A stretch of 64,000 nt of DNA from Panicum virgatum (lineage: Eukaryota; Streptophyta; Magnoliopsida; Poales; Poaceae), in assembly GCF_016808335.1 (NCBI RefSeq), contig NC_053145.1:26440001-26504000 (forward strand). The letters run 5' to 3'. The translations under genes and the position numbers were made by a program. Shown piece after piece: positions 23,567-36,600 of this stretch. The stretch's first letter is position 1. Each line of letters opens with the position of its first letter. The notes under the pieces were generated by a model. The model saw only the letters and a list, made by a program, of their open reading frames with translations, was not told where the DNA came from and ran no database searches.

Positions 23567-25696
23567 TGCGGCTTGTGTAGTTGTCCTGATGGAAAACTGT
23601 GTAAGCTATCCTGAACTGGTGATGCTGTCAGATTGCTGTTAATGTAGTCGATATGCCAATAAGGATCCTCACTTTATTAAAGAAATCAACTAACACCACT
23701 AAGCTGCTTGGATCAAGGATAAAACTTGCACAAGTGCTTGATGTTCTAGGAATTCGGTACCTCATTGCCATCTGCATCAGTGATTTTGTATGATCCTAGT
23801 CCTGTAACCTTGGTTACGATGAAGGGACCTTCCCATCTGGAATTTAACTTGTGCAGTCCTGTCTCATCCTGAATCCAGCGAAGTACTAGATCTCCAATGT
23901 TGAAGGATCTTTGCTGGACATTGCGATCATGATAGCGTCTGACTCCTTGAAGGTATCTGGCTAATTGAGTTAAGGCATTGACTCTGGCTTCTTCGACTGA
24001 ATCTAACTCAAGTTGTCGAGCTTCATTTGCTTCTCCTTCTTGATAGGCTTCTACTCTTGGGGATCTCCACATAATATCTGTTGGTAGTATAGCCTCTGAC
24101 CCATAGGTAAGGAAGAAAGGAGATTGTCCAGTTGCTTTGCTAGGCTGGGTCCGCAGCCCCCAGACTACGTGAGGAAGTTCTTGAATCCACTTGCCACCAT
24201 TCTTGGTGTTGGCGTCGTAGAGTCTTTTCTTCAAGCCATCGAGTACTAAACCATTGATGCGCTCAACTTGCCCGTTTGCCCGAGGGTGGGCTACTGAAGC
24301 ATATTTGACCTCGATGTAGGAGTTGTCACAGAAATCCCAAAAAGATTGTGAGGTGAAGTTAGAGCCAAGATCTGTGATGATGGTGTGGGGAAAGCCAAAT
24401 CGGTGAATAATGTCAGAGATGAAATCCACTGCTCGGTTGGATGAAATCTTGACAATGGGCTTGTACTCGATCCACTTGGTAAACTTGTCGACTCCTACCA
24501 GCACGTGATTGAGTCCTCCTGGAGCTACGGTCAGTGGTCCGATCATGTCCAGACTCCAACAGGCGAATGGCCATGATGGAGGGATTGTTATCAGGTTGTG
24601 TGATGGGACGTGAGTCTTTTTGCCGAAAAATTGGCAGCCAGGGCATCGTCTGACAAGGTCCTCTGCGTCCAAAATAGCTGTTGGCCAAAAGAACCCTAAC
24701 CTATATGCCTTGCCAACTAGTGTCCTTGATGCGGCATGGTTGCCGCAAACTCCTTCGTGTATTTCTCGGAGGATGTCTTTGCCTTCTTCAAGGGTAACAC
24801 ACTTCATGAGAATGCCTGAAGCAGAGCGCTTGTATAGGTTGTCGCCAACCAGGACGAAACCCTTGCTGCGCCTGATGATGCGGGCAGCTTCAGCGCTTTT
24901 AGGATCGACATGTGGTGGAAGTTTGAATTCCTTGATGAAGTCAGTGAATTGAGTCCGCAAATCTTCTTCGATCATTAGTACTTCTCTGACTGTAGCCGTG
25001 GCTTCCGTGTCAGCAACTTGTTGGCTTGGTACCTTGACTGATGGATGATGAAGTTCATGGACAAAGACTCCCGGTGGAACAGCTGCTCGGGTGGATCCAA
25101 GCTTGGAAAGGACATCGGCTCCGATGTTGTTGTCGCGGTCGACGTGGTGGATTTCCAATCCTGAGAACTTGTTTTTGAGCTTTCTGATTTCTTCAACATA
25201 TGCGTCCATGGTATCCTTGTTTTTGAGCTTTCTGATTTCTTCAACATATGCGTCCATGGTCGCGATCGAATACTTGTTGTACAACGAGTAGGGAATTGAC
25301 GTAAATGAGTAGTCGCTTGATGCCAAGAGAAGCTGCTAGTCGAAGACCATGTAGCAGCGCCTCGTATTCAGCTTCGTTGTTAGAAATCTTGAACAAGATT
25401 TGGAACACATACTTCAATTGCTCTCCCTTGGGGGAGATGAATAGGACTCCCGCGCCGCCTCCGTCGAGCTTGAGTGAGCCGTCAAAGTACATTACCCAAT
25501 GCTCTAGAACATTATGAGGTGCTGGAATCTGATTTTCCCGCCATTCAGCTAAGAAGTCGACTAGTGCCTGTGAGTTGATTGCTGTTCTTGGCTTGAAGTT
25601 GACTTCCAAGGCTCCCAGTTCAACTGTCCACTTTGAAATCCGTCCGGTGGCGTCCCGATTGTGGCGTATATCCCCCAATTGGAAGTCAGTTATCAC
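23567..25696 (-). pseudogene. gag-pol: C-o integrase and RNase H
   Basis: The integrase frame 23746-25326 is the longest open pol frame in the window (526 codons). It has a zinc-binding remnant (CPGCQFFGKK), then SLDMIGPL with DKFTKWIE, TDLGSNF and ANGQVERING (D,D-35-E), and a C-terminal SRWEGPFIVTKV. It stops at a TAG (23746) shared with C-i. A 48-bp exact-looking duplication at 25169-25264 repeats 16 residues (DAYVEEIRKLKN) at the RNase H/integrase connection. RNase H is at 25241-25696 in another frame, with MYFDGSLKLDGGGAG and NNEAEYEALLHGLRLA. 23567-23745 is 3' untranslated sequence. Confidence 0.8.
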
Positions 25697-26934
25697 TGAG
25701 ATCTTGTACTCGTCGAAATAATGCCGGAGTTTCCTGAAGGTGATTAGAATTCCATACAGAAGTTTCTGAATTGATGGTATCTAACCTTTGATTCAGAGAG
25801 TACTTCACTGATGAAGTAGACTGGTCTCTGAACACCATAAGCGTGGCGTTCCTCCGGGCGTTCGACTACTATCGCCATACTGACTACATGGGTAGTCGCA
25901 GCGATGTAGAGGAGTAGTTCCTCACCGGGTAGTGGAGCTGTTAGAATCGGCGGTGACTGGAGATGATGCTTGAGATTCTCGAGTGCTTCCACGGCTTCTG
26001 TAGTCCACTCGAATTTATCTTGTCGCTTCAGTAGTTTGAAGAAGGATAAGCCCTATTCGCCAAGCCTGGACAAGAATCTGTTTAAGGCTGCCATGCAGCC
26101 TGTAAGCTTCTGAATGTCCTTGATAGTGGATGGAGCATCCATGTCCATGATGGCGTTGATCTTCTCTGGATTAGCTTCAATTCCTCGGTTGCTGACAATG
26201 AATCCGAGTAGTTCTCCAGAGAGCACGCCAAAGACGCACTTGGTTGGATTAAGCTTCTAGCGGAATTTTCGAAGGCTGTTGAAGGTCTCTTCCAGGTTAG
26301 TAATAAATTGATCCTGGGTTTTTGTTTTGACAACGACGTCGTCAACATAAGCTTCAACATTGCGATGTAGCTGATTGGCAAAGCACAGCTGTATCGCGCG
26401 CTGGTAGGTAGCACCAGCATTCTTCAACCCAAAGGACATGGTCTTGTAGGCGTATGCCCCGTAAGGTGTGATGAAGGCCGTCTTAATTTGGTCTTCTTCT
26501 TTCAGGGCGATCTGATGGTACCGTGAATAGCAGTTGAGGAAGGATAATATGACACATCCTGCTGTCGAGTCGATCACTTGATCAATGCATGGTAGCCTGA
26601 AAGGATCCTTTGGGCAATGCTTGTTTAGATCGGTGTAGTCGACGCACATCATCCACTCGTTGTTGTTCTTTTTCTGGACGAGCACAGGGTTAGCCAGCCA
26701 ATCACGATGGTAGACTTCCTTGATGAACCCTACTGCGAGTAGTTTTGCAAACTCTTTCTTGATGGCCTCTCGCTTGTCCGGTGAGAAACGCCATAGCCGT
26801 TGCTTCTTTGGTGTGGCGTTAGGGTCGACCTTCAAGGCATGCTCGATCAACTCCTTGGGCACCCCTGGCATATCCGCTGGTTTCCACGCGAATACGTCTC
26901 GGTTGGCCCTAAGGAAGTTGACGAGCTCGAGTTC
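25697..26934 (-). pseudogene. gag-pol: C-o reverse transcriptase
   Basis: The RT is open from 26871 to 26257: PGVPKELIEHALKVDP, LLAVGFIKEVYHRDWLANPVLV, MCVDYTDLNKHCPKDPF, SFLNCYSRYHQI, YKTMSFGLKNAGATYQ and the catalytic YVDDVVVK. A TGG-to-TAG change closes it at 26257. The connection part to 25744 is split by further stops and a frameshift. It is in frame with the protease across the TAG at 26935-26937. Confidence 0.8.
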
Positions 26935-27500
26935 CTATTTGTCACCCAGTCCTGCTCTGATGATGGCTGTCTTGGAGTCGTCTCCCTCCTGTAGCTGGAT
27001 AGTCTTGGTGCCCACATCACCAGTTGGTTTAACCGATGATTGGCTTTGCTTTTTGGAAGGCATCGACTCCTTGAGTGAGAGTTCCTTAGCAGCAGCAAGT
27101 ATTTCGCTAATAGAGCTAGGGACCCGGGTAGTGGCGGCATGGTCTATTGCTTCCTTGTCGTACTCGAAAGATTTGAGGAGGTCTCGACGTAGTGAAAGGA
27201 CTCCTGTGTTGCCTGGCATCTTGAGGAGCAGATAGACGTAGTGTGGTACTGTCATGAACATGGCTAGTGTAGGACTTCCCAGGATGGCATGGTATGAAGA
27301 TTCGAAGTCGGCTACTTCGAATTTGATGTATTCTGTCCGGAAGTTTTGTTCTGTACCGAATGTGACTGGGAGGGTGACCGAGCCAATTAGTGTAGAGGAA
27401 TTTCCAAGGACGGTGCCGTAGAACGGAGCCTTGCTTGGAGTAAGCAGACTCATGTTGTTGAGGCCCATCTTTGCAATGTGCTTGCAAAGATCAAGTTGAG
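26935..27500 (-). pseudogene. gag-pol: C-o protease C-terminal part
   Basis: Open frame 27468-26935 beginning LNNMSLLTPSKAPFYG and including AILGSPTLAMFM. It ends in GVGTKTIQLQEGDD-like linker sequence and then TAG. The active-site segment VLIDVGSGLNLIFA lies just upstream in the other frame (ending 27450), so a frameshift near 27470 splits the protease. Confidence 0.7.
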
Positions 27501-29131
27501 CCCACTTCCGACGTCGATGAGTACTCGAGTAAGCTTGGAGCCCTGGACGACTGGATCGAGTACTATCGGGAACTTTCCAGGTTCAGAGAAGCTGGTCCAT
27601 TGATCCTCCCTTGAGAAGGTAATGGGGACCTCGCTGTACTTGAGTGACCTCTGAATTGCTGGCTCGACTGAGAGGATCTCTCTGAGTAGGAGCTTTTGAG
27701 CTCGCTTGGAGAAGCTAGGATCTCCTCCAAATATGAAGTTGATGACGTTTTGTTGCTGTTGGAAGCCGTCGTGGTCTTTCTTGTCGTCTTCATCATCTTT
27801 GTCTTGTTCCTTCTTAAGAGGTACTGCAGGTGCCGACTGGAAGGATTTGCATAGGATCGTGCACTCCCACATCGAGTGGTTGCTCTTGGGGTGGATCGGA
27901 CATCTCTTGTTGTGGAGAATCTTGTTGAATTGGTCTTGCGGCTTGTCGCCTTTCTTGCCACGCGGTGCGCAATCCATTGTGTCGACAATGTCATCAGGCT
28001 TACGCTTGCGCGTGGGATCCCGCTGGTTGCTGGGCCCTCCTCGATCGTTGTGGCGCTTCCTGTTGTTGTCATTGTTGCGGCAGGGATAGCGACTGCGTTC
28101 TTGCTCCTCTTCGTCTGCCCAGCGCTGCATCATGTCTCGTAGATCTACCACTGTCTTGGGGCGATTACGCACAAAGTCGCAGTATAGGGAATGGATAGTG
28201 ATGCCGCTTTGGAAGTAGTCGATGACGTCGGCGGCGGCGACGTTGGGGATGGTAGCTCTTGTGTCGAAGAGGTGCTTGACATAGGATCTGATCGACTCGC
28301 CTTGCTCTTGCTTGATCCTGGATAGGGCATGGCGAGTAGCTACTCGGTGTAGCGACCCTTGGAAGTTGTCGACGAACGCCTTCTTGAGGTCCTCCCACAA
28401 GTGGATTGACTCGCGTGCAAAGCTCTCGAGTCACGTCAGGGGTGCGAGCTCGTGGGCCATTGAAAGGTAGAGGACCTTGGTGTTGGTATCTCCACCTGCG
28501 ACACTAATAGCGGTCGAGTATAAATGTAACCATTGAGCAGGGTTTTGCTTACCGTCGTACTTTTGGATGTTCGTAGGCTTGAAGTCCTTCGGGTACTCGA
28601 TGTTGTTGAAAGCCCTGCTCAGGGCTTGGAAGCGATCGGAATTGTCTGCAAGCTGTGCTCTGCGTCTTGCGTTGATGATATCCCGTGCGTCCATGATGGA
28701 ATCGACTACCTCTTCCCTGTTGTGCCCACGATTGTTGTTGCGGTTTGGCTGAGGCCCAGGAGCTTAGTTTATTTGTGGTTGGCCACCCCTGGGGCGATGA
28801 CTGCTCGCAGCTTCCTGGTCTTCCTGATTCCTTTGGTTTTGCTGTTCCGGCTGTTGTTGACGATTGTGGCCTTCGGGAGTACGGCTCACCTGAGGTATGA
28901 CTGTTGCAGTGGCCCTTGATCGCGTGCCGTGGAGTGAGGACAATGGGTTCTGTCTCTCGAGTTGTTCAACGGCATTCTTGGTGAGATTTATGACTCGCTC
29001 TAACTCTAGATTCCGAGGCATCATCATGAGTCGCAGGGCTGTTTCTGTCATCGCAGCGATTGGTGTCCTAAAGACTGGATCCACGACATTATTGAATTCG
29101 TCATTGAGGCTGCGTGGTGGAATACGAGCAC
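27450..29131 (-). pseudogene. gag-pol: C-o gag, cut by a B LTR
   Basis: Gag core with YDGKQNPAQWLHLYSTAI (28431-28694), a TGA, then 28400-27450 open for 317 codons: WEDLKKAFVDNFQGSLHRVA, RIKQEQGESIRSYVKHLF, an Arg/Asn-rich basic part, CPIHPKSNHSMWEC (C-x2-H-x4-H-x4-C, knuckle-like), a Lys/Asp-rich linker, and the first half of protease. Upstream, 28764-29150 carries the Gln-rich linker. The frame is cut at 29131 by the B LTR, so the N-terminal 270 or so residues are not here. Confidence 0.75.
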
Positions 29132-29497
29132 TGTTGACGCTCACTAACAATCATATCCAGGAGTCAACTTGATCAGAAAATCATGAGAGTTTGCATTTCT
29201 TACACGCATCTTTATCCAATAAAGTCCCTAAACCACACTTTGCCTATTAGAATATGCTAGTTGTGTTTTCAAGCTAATATGCAGGTCACAAGCACACTTT
29301 GGCCCGGCATAAAATCACAGAAATTATCAGAGCACCGATTCAGGCTCAGATGGACCAAAAGCGATGCAAGAACCCAATTCAAACAAGTCAAGAAGTTGGG
29401 GGCAGTTGGTGGCCTGGGCTGGCCGACCTGGCCCGTGGGCCCCACCGCCTCAACCAGGGCACGTGGCGCTTCCCCATTGGTCCCCTACGTCGGTTAT
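29132..29497 (+). repeat. B LTR copy 1, left part
   Basis: Starts TGTTGACGCTCACTAAC directly after C-o gag. Homologous to 40541, 42862 and 57081. Lacks about 58 bp present in the others between two AAGAAGTTGGGG-like repeats, a microhomology deletion. Ends in gttat, the target duplication of element A; continues at 38663. Confidence 0.8.
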
Positions 29498-30605
29498 TGT
29501 TGACGCTCCTTAGCGCCCCAATTTATGTACCGCAAGCGCACGGATCGTGGTAGCTTTTTCCTTAGAGTACTCCCCCAAGGTTTATCAATCCGTGGATCGA
29601 CAAAGAACTACCTAATGTTTTCCATCTAATCTAACGGATCTATCCTAACATGAGGCATGAATTGCACATATAGAGTAAACCTTTAATAGATATGAGTGTT
29701 GTGTAATGGTTGATCTCATCCATGAACATAGGCGTAACCATAGCAAAACCAAAGACATGACTAGGCCTATCGTCATCTAGTTGTAGTTCAAGCTAACGAG
29801 CATATAAATCATGCATCTCAATCAATAGCATCCTTAAATCAAAACCTCCAATCCAACCCCTCGGGAACCCTTCTACTCAGGCCATGCCCTGTCACGACGC
29901 TCCCTTTGGACAAAAGCACCCCGAAGCACGCTAGACGTGTCGAACCCCCTTGGGTAGATCCGGTATGAACTCCTAGCCACCATAGCTACAAGAACACCCC
30001 ATGGAATCTATTTCAAGAATAGATCTAGGAATAAGCGCACCCAAGGCAAGAACGAAATCAAAAAGGAGAGACATGATCTCTAATAGATTTGGAAGACATG
30101 ATTATCATTACTCACATAATAGATGTGTTTGGATCATCACCGCCGTATGCACACCATCGATGAATCCAACTAGCTCATGAACTCCGCCATGGCACAACCA
30201 TGCAGGGAGGCCATGGCGGCTAGGGGTGGCCTAAGCCATCTCCTAGACAACTTCGAAGAATTGCGGCAGCCGTCATCTCCCTCCGGTCTTGGCCCTAGGT
30301 TTTCGTCGAGTTCTCGGTGGATGGATGCGCATGAATGAGCTTCGAATCAACATGGGCTTTGGTCATTCCTTTGGGCTTTGGCCTTCGTCTTTCTCCGTGT
30401 TAGCGCTCGATCACGGGCCTCATCATTTCATGCTCCAAAATAGGGCTAAAACCTACAAAAACAAAGTTCCTCCAAAATATATGTGCAAATGTGAAAATGA
30501 CCAATAATTAGGCCGGGGTTAGGACGGTTAGTGATTTTGATATTAAATTCATGCCATTATCAAGGATAAACAAGGGAAAAAATGGGTAGTTAAGAAGCGC
30601 CAACA
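29498..30605 (-). repeat. 3' LTR of element A (1108 bp)
   Basis: TGTTGACGCTCCTTAGC...TTAAGAAGCGCCAACA on the plus strand; the ends form a longer inverted repeat (TGTTGACGCTCCTTA / TAAGAAGCGCCAACA). Holds about 30 bp near 30325-30355 that the other LTR lacks. Confidence 0.8.
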
Positions 30606-33600
30606 TTCCCCCCATGCTTAAACCTTGCTCGTCCTCGAGTAAGTCCAGGAGCTTTGCTTATAAAGAAATCAGCATTGCCCCTCAATGTCCTCTCTGCACT
30701 TAGTCATACATAACAAGACATATTGCTCTCTCAAGTATTTAGCATTTAAGTTCATGTTGTGACCGGCTACTTTTTCATTATGGAAGATAGACTAGCAATT
30801 AAAGAACAAGCCGCAATAATAAATAAATGCAATGCTCTCAAACTTAAGCGAACTTCAAACCTTTACCTTGTTTCATCGTGAAGAGTTTTCAAAAGAATGC
30901 ATATCAAACATAAGTGAGGTTCTCTTGCAAAAGATCATGGAAACACTCATCTCATCAAGACGCTCAAGCCTACATTAGATTGTCTTCAGCCTATTCTACT
31001 CATATATAAAAGTGGAAGGCTTATGTGGAGCTTGGTAGGTAAAAACAATCCTAGCAAAACATTATACTTGAAATATTATCAAACTAAGAGAGAGATCTAA
31101 TGGAATTACCGAGACTAGTCAAAAAGGCCATTGGAGAATAATGTTGGAGAGGGAGAAAGATGAAACACACACATTTAGATAGGTGGACATGTGCAAGTGG
31201 CAAATGGATGATCCCGAGACACAAATGAAGTTCTCGTTATCGGATTGCACATGGTTGGAAGATTTGAGTATGGAATAATTCTTCAAAGTAACTTGAAAAA
31301 TTAATGAAGCCAAAAAGAGCTAAGGAGTATTTTATTCTTCTCTTTTTTCTTTCATTTTTCTTTTCTTTTCTCCTTTTTTTCATTTTCTATTTTTCTCTTT
31401 CTTTCTTTTTCTTTCTTTCTTTTTGCTCCTTAGAACTTTTGATAACATAGAATACTTACCCAGCTATCCCCCCATGCTTGAACGAATGCTCGTCCTCGAG
31501 TATGAATAGTGGGAGAACCAACTAGCTAGGGTAAGTATCTCAAATTCACCTTCTTTTTCGTAGAACCTCTTGAATCTCCAGGGAGCCTTGTCTCCCAAAA
31601 CTTTTCTTTATATGGTGCCGTTGATTCTTTTGATTCCGTCGAAATGATAATCCATACTCAAATTGGGTTGTGGTCAAGGAGGTAATCACAAAAAGATATT
31701 TTTGGTTTAGGGTGGATAACCAGTGAGGTTTGCAAAATTCCCGAAGTAGAAACTCACAATGCATGGATAAATAAGCTAGCAAAAAGAAGGTAACACAAAA
31801 AAAAACAGAATGACCAGCTTCTTAGTCTCATGCCAAAGAAATCAATCTTAATCCAACTCATCAAAATATAAGTTTGCAATCTAAAGGTTTCATCATGAAA
31901 GAATATGTATGTATAGGCTTTGGTAGGTAGAACTTTGCAAGAGATTCACAAATGTAGATAGCATAGGAATTAAGTTTTCAAATTAAACAACACAAGGTGT
32001 AAGGTCAGCGGTAGACTTAAATCAAAGAGCAACATAGAATATGTGGGTCTAGAATTTAGTCATTTAACCTCCACAAATAAAAGAGCCGGTATTTAATCAT
32101 TTTAATTCCATTTAATGAGAGCAAATGGTCAAGTCATATACAACATAGCGTAGGTAAAATAAAGCAGCAACTTTCATCATTTTTCCATAAGCAAAAGGCA
32201 TTGCCAAAATGTATCAATGTGGTGAGCATAAATTATGGTGATCCTACACTTATTGAAAACAAAAACAAAATTAGGTTGTCCTCCTAGAAGCCATGTGATA
32301 GGTTGAGAGATATATACAAAGGTTGCATCTATGATTGAAGGCATATATGTACAAGCATTTATAAAAAGAGAGAGTTGAGGAAGAATTACCGTCCTTCTCG
32401 ATGCTTGTAATGAAGTGTAGCGCAGCCTCCTCCATACTTAAGCATTGTGCTAAGCATGGAAGAAGAATCATGAGCATCTTGTGGCAACCGTGATTATCTT
32501 ACTCCATAAGATCTTTCTTCCTTGTCCATGAAATCCTCCCCCATGCTTAGCATGATGCTAGGCGTGGAAGGAGAAGATGGACCATCTTGCAATTCTTGAA
32601 GTCCTTCCCTCATGTGTATGAATATCATCTTCAATGTGTCTTCACCTTTGTTGCCTCAATTTCCTTCAACTTCTTCTTGTACTTAGTCATGGTCCCAATC
32701 ATTGCTTCACATCATCGTCGCCTCCTTCAATTCCTCGTTGTCCCATTGCTGCCTCATCTTCATGAATTTTTCTTTCAATTTCTAGAACAGAACATGTAAT
32801 GAAACATTGCTCCATTGCGAAGTGCACGAATTTTTCTTTCCAATGAGTCCTCATTCGCCCAAAATTGATTCCGAACAAGAGAGTTATGTCCATTACATCC
32901 CAGTGCTGCAATCTGTCCCGACGAATTTCAGAACGCGCAACGTCCAATGTTCTTGCCATATCTCCTTGTACGGGTCTTCAAATTCATTGATCTTGGATGC
33001 ATTGGAACGGGAATTTCATGGAGCTTCTGAATATCAACTTTTTCTTCCTGGTACATCTCTGTCCATGTGCAAAATTTGATGAAAACAGCGGGGTTTGCTC
33101 TCAAACTTTGGAGATGTTGACGAATTTGATTTCTTCTTTGATCACTAATTCATGGGAATGCTTTACCATGCCTGCAAAACAATCAAGTGCACACACTACC
33201 CCTGGGGTGACGGTCGGGAGCAGAGACAAATGCAAACAAACCGACCATCCCTAGAATCTCAACTTGTGGGATAGCTAGCTTAGCGAAATCTGATGAGTGT
33301 ACGTGTGTGCAAGTGTAAGTGCAAATGAAAGGAAGATATATAAACAAAGACAATGTTTGCACCAAGTTCTAAACACCATGTTTACAACTAGGTTGCTTAA
33401 TTTTCTATATAGCCATAAAAATATAACCGAGGTCAAAACACCATGTTCATTTCAAGGTTAAAAATTCTTCACGACGCAAGAAAGGTAAAGCGCATTGCAA
33501 AGCTTATAAATCAACCTAAAGCAACATGAGAACAAAATGGATTGCTATCTTGGTCAAAAGAGCTTAAAGATGGAGGTCCGCAAACAAGTTTAAACACCAT

Positions 33601-36600
33601 GTTTACACAAGATTGCAAAAGGTAAATTCTATCATGATAAGCATTACATGGATAGGAAAGCATACATCAATAAGATTGAGACCAAGCTAGCAAAATGAGG
33701 GCATGAACAATGGAATGGATACAAAGTGCAAATGCAAAGTTAGCAAAAACAAGTGTTAGCAAGGTTGAAAGGACCTTTCGATGTTGTCCCGCAACTAGCT
33801 TATTCAAAAACAATTGCTAAGAGTGACAAAAAGCCTCCGCGATACTTCATAAGAATTGAGTCTTTTGTCAATGAAAAGGTTGTTTATCGAAAAGGACCAA
33901 GCAACAGAGCTAACAAGGTTTTAGAAGTAGGTTTATGGGTTTCCTATATTTTTTTGGCTTAAAACAAAAATTTTGAAGAGAGAGTGTTGGGTATAGAAAT
34001 TCTATCTAAGGAGCTTTTAAAAAACTAGAGAGAAACAAAAGTTAGATTTTTTTTGAATGAAAAACATAACCTATGGTTTTAGGATTGCTCTATGAGTGGT
34101 TTTCCTAAGGGTTTTAGGATCTCAAAAGCGAGGCTAGTCAATGTTTTTAGAAAAAGTTTTTTTTAAATGCAACATGCAATGCAATGCAAGGGTGAGACTG
34201 AACAATATGGTATGCAATGCAACACGGGGTGGGTGAACAAAATGATATGACATGATGAGGTGGTCTAAAACAAAACAAAAATTTAGCCTAAGTTAACTAG
34301 CCACAAGTTTAGAATCAAAGGGTGGTGCAATGCTTCATAAATCTCTCTAAAAAGACACAAAGAAAAAGACTCAAAACACTAATAGGCACACAAAAAGGTC
34401 TACAAGTTTCCCAAGATCAAATAACAAAGTGCTCCCTCAATAACATTTAGAATGAACAACATGAAGTTGTGGTTTTTGTTAGAGCAATGGTACAATGTTA
34501 CTTGATATTCCGATTAAAGAGTGCAATGTAGACGGTCATATTAATATATATAAAATAAAAGATCGGGTTGCCTCCCGCAAAGCGCTTCATTTAAAGTCAT
34601 AGAGCTCGACTTTCCTACCTTCAAATTGATGCGAAGCCATGGTCCTTCATGCAAGAGGAGAAGGTGTTCCATGCAGCTCTTATTCCACTTCCCATGTTGT
34701 ACATGATCAATCACGCTTAATGGAAAACTTGCCCAATCGTTTCTCACATCATCGTCACCTCCTTCTTGGTTGTCCTTCATCGCTACCTTTTTTTCACGGA
34801 TTTTCCTCACTGTCCAGATTGGGAGTTGTGCCAACCAATTGATCCAATGCAAGGTGCACAAAATCTTCTTTCCAACAAGTCTTCATTTGCCCAGAATGCA
34901 TTCCAATTGAGGGAGTTATGCCCCTTTTCTCCCGTCACTGCAATCTGCCCCGTGCTGATTTCAGCACGTGCATCTCCAATGTTTGAGACATAGCTCCTCC
35001 CGTGGGTCTTCAATTGTATTGATCATGGATGCGTTGAACCGAGGACTTGATGGAGATCCTTAATATTCAACTTTCTTGCATTGTAAATCTCTGGTCTTGT
35101 GCACAAAATTGATGAGGCTTAGCGATGTCCGTTCTTGAAACTTGAAGATGTTGATGATGGTGTTCAAAATTTTGGGCACGGTTTCCCTCCTCATCATTTC
35201 AGTTTCATGTCCTGCATGGTTAGTGAAATTCGGGGCTTCTCCCGACATGTGCTCTTTTAGGGTCATGAGCTTGACCAAGCGCAAAGCAAGATCGAGATTT
35301 GCAATTATTTGTAAACATATGCAACATAATCACATCCTCAATTAAATTTCATCAACAAGGCATGGTGTAATTAAATGCAGCATGTGTTTCTTGTATAGCG
35401 CGGAGCTCATTATTAGGCAGAGGTTCTTTAAGCATGAAATCAACATTCTCAAGAAACTCTAGCCTATCATCATGAAAGGAACAAGACATAGAATTTAAAC
35501 TTTCATTCCGACTATCGGTTCGAGCATGAGATTTTTAAAGATTATCAACAAAACCAATAGAAGCTCGAGAATTCAATGTATACCTTGGCCTCAGGAGCTT
35601 TTTCATACTCATTGGAGTCGTGGTGCTTTGTGCAAGATGTCATCTTGATGCACTCTTCATGGTCCATCGTGGTTTGCTTCTCACGTCTCCATGTGTTGAA
35701 TGTTGCGCTCTTGTAATCCGTCGTGGTTTGTTTGCAACATCTTCGTTTGTTGAAGGTCGACCGCTTGTGCCTTCATTTGCCAATATCATTGGGGTTCTTC
35801 CTCTGCTCCAAGCCTCTAAATTTTATCATGTACGCTTGATGAAAGCATCTCCCAAGCTCTCCTGTATACTCAACACAGGAGTATACTCAATATCATTGTT
35901 GTCATCGTTATCTTCTTTATCTTGTTCTCATCGCATTGCTCCTGCCTCTTCTTTGTGAAATCTCTCCTATATACTCAACAGAAAATATACCAAAATATAG
36001 ACCTATTGAAATTTTTATGAAATTACCTTTCCAACGAGTGGTCATTCATCTTAAACCGAGTCCAAACGAGGGAGTTATGCCCATTTAACTTTTGGCGCTG
36101 CGTGCTGTCCAGAAATTTTCAGAGTGCACAACCTTCAATGTTTCGGCCATACCCGCTTGTAGGAATCTCCGATTGACTTGGTTCTTGATTCGTTGGAACG
36201 GGAGCTTCGTGGAGCTTTTGAATATCCAAAAATATGCTGCTATTTGCTTCTGAGGTCGAGCTGGACATTGATGAGAACAATATCTTCTTGTGAATTCATC
36301 CGAAGATGTCAATGATCTCGATCATGTGGTCTTTGGAGCGTAGTGTCGTGCATCCCTAGGCTTCAAGGTCATCACCATTGATTACCAGCATATCATGGCT
36401 TCAATGATGTGTCTTCTCCATTGGTCTTGCTTTACCCAAGGTGTCGGGATTGGAAGATGCTCTGTGCTTTGTGTTGATGATCCGAACGGTTTCCTTCCTT
36501 GATAGCATCACTCGATTAGAAGTATATCGAGCATCCCACTGGAGAAGATAGGTGGTGTCGTGGTTATTCTAATCTTGTTGCCTCCAGCTTTGGTCAACTT

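Larger units (their letters stand above)
8667..29131 (-). mobile_element. Outer Tat-like Ty3/gypsy element C-o (interrupted)
   Basis: Minus-strand element made of a partial 3' LTR (8667-8859), a 3' region with an antisense gene and tandem repeats (8860-12573), then, after the inserted element C-i, pol-pro-gag (23567-29131). The break in the 3' region is clean: 'aaggatgc' at the left of C-i continues as 'tgcggcttgtgtag' at 23567, which is contiguous in C-i itself at 16685. The gag is cut at 29131 by a B LTR. A matching 5' LTR and gag N-terminus may be those at 47522-49046, because that LTR shares variants with 8667-8859 (for example 'ccttgtactgc' and 'cctaatcgg'). However, about 115 bp of gag is present on both sides of the B block, so a simple insertion does not explain it. 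Confidence 0.7.

Noticed and set aside
26935..26937. UAG between protease and RT as programmed readthrough
   Set aside because: The following bases (GAACTC) do not match the common CAR-YYA readthrough context, and other shared stops in the same elements suggest decay. Kept only as part of the shared-stop finding.
31330..31430. C/T-rich tract in element A as a polypurine tract on the minus strand
   Set aside because: It is a long low-complexity CTTT run without the GGGGG core and not next to an LTR.
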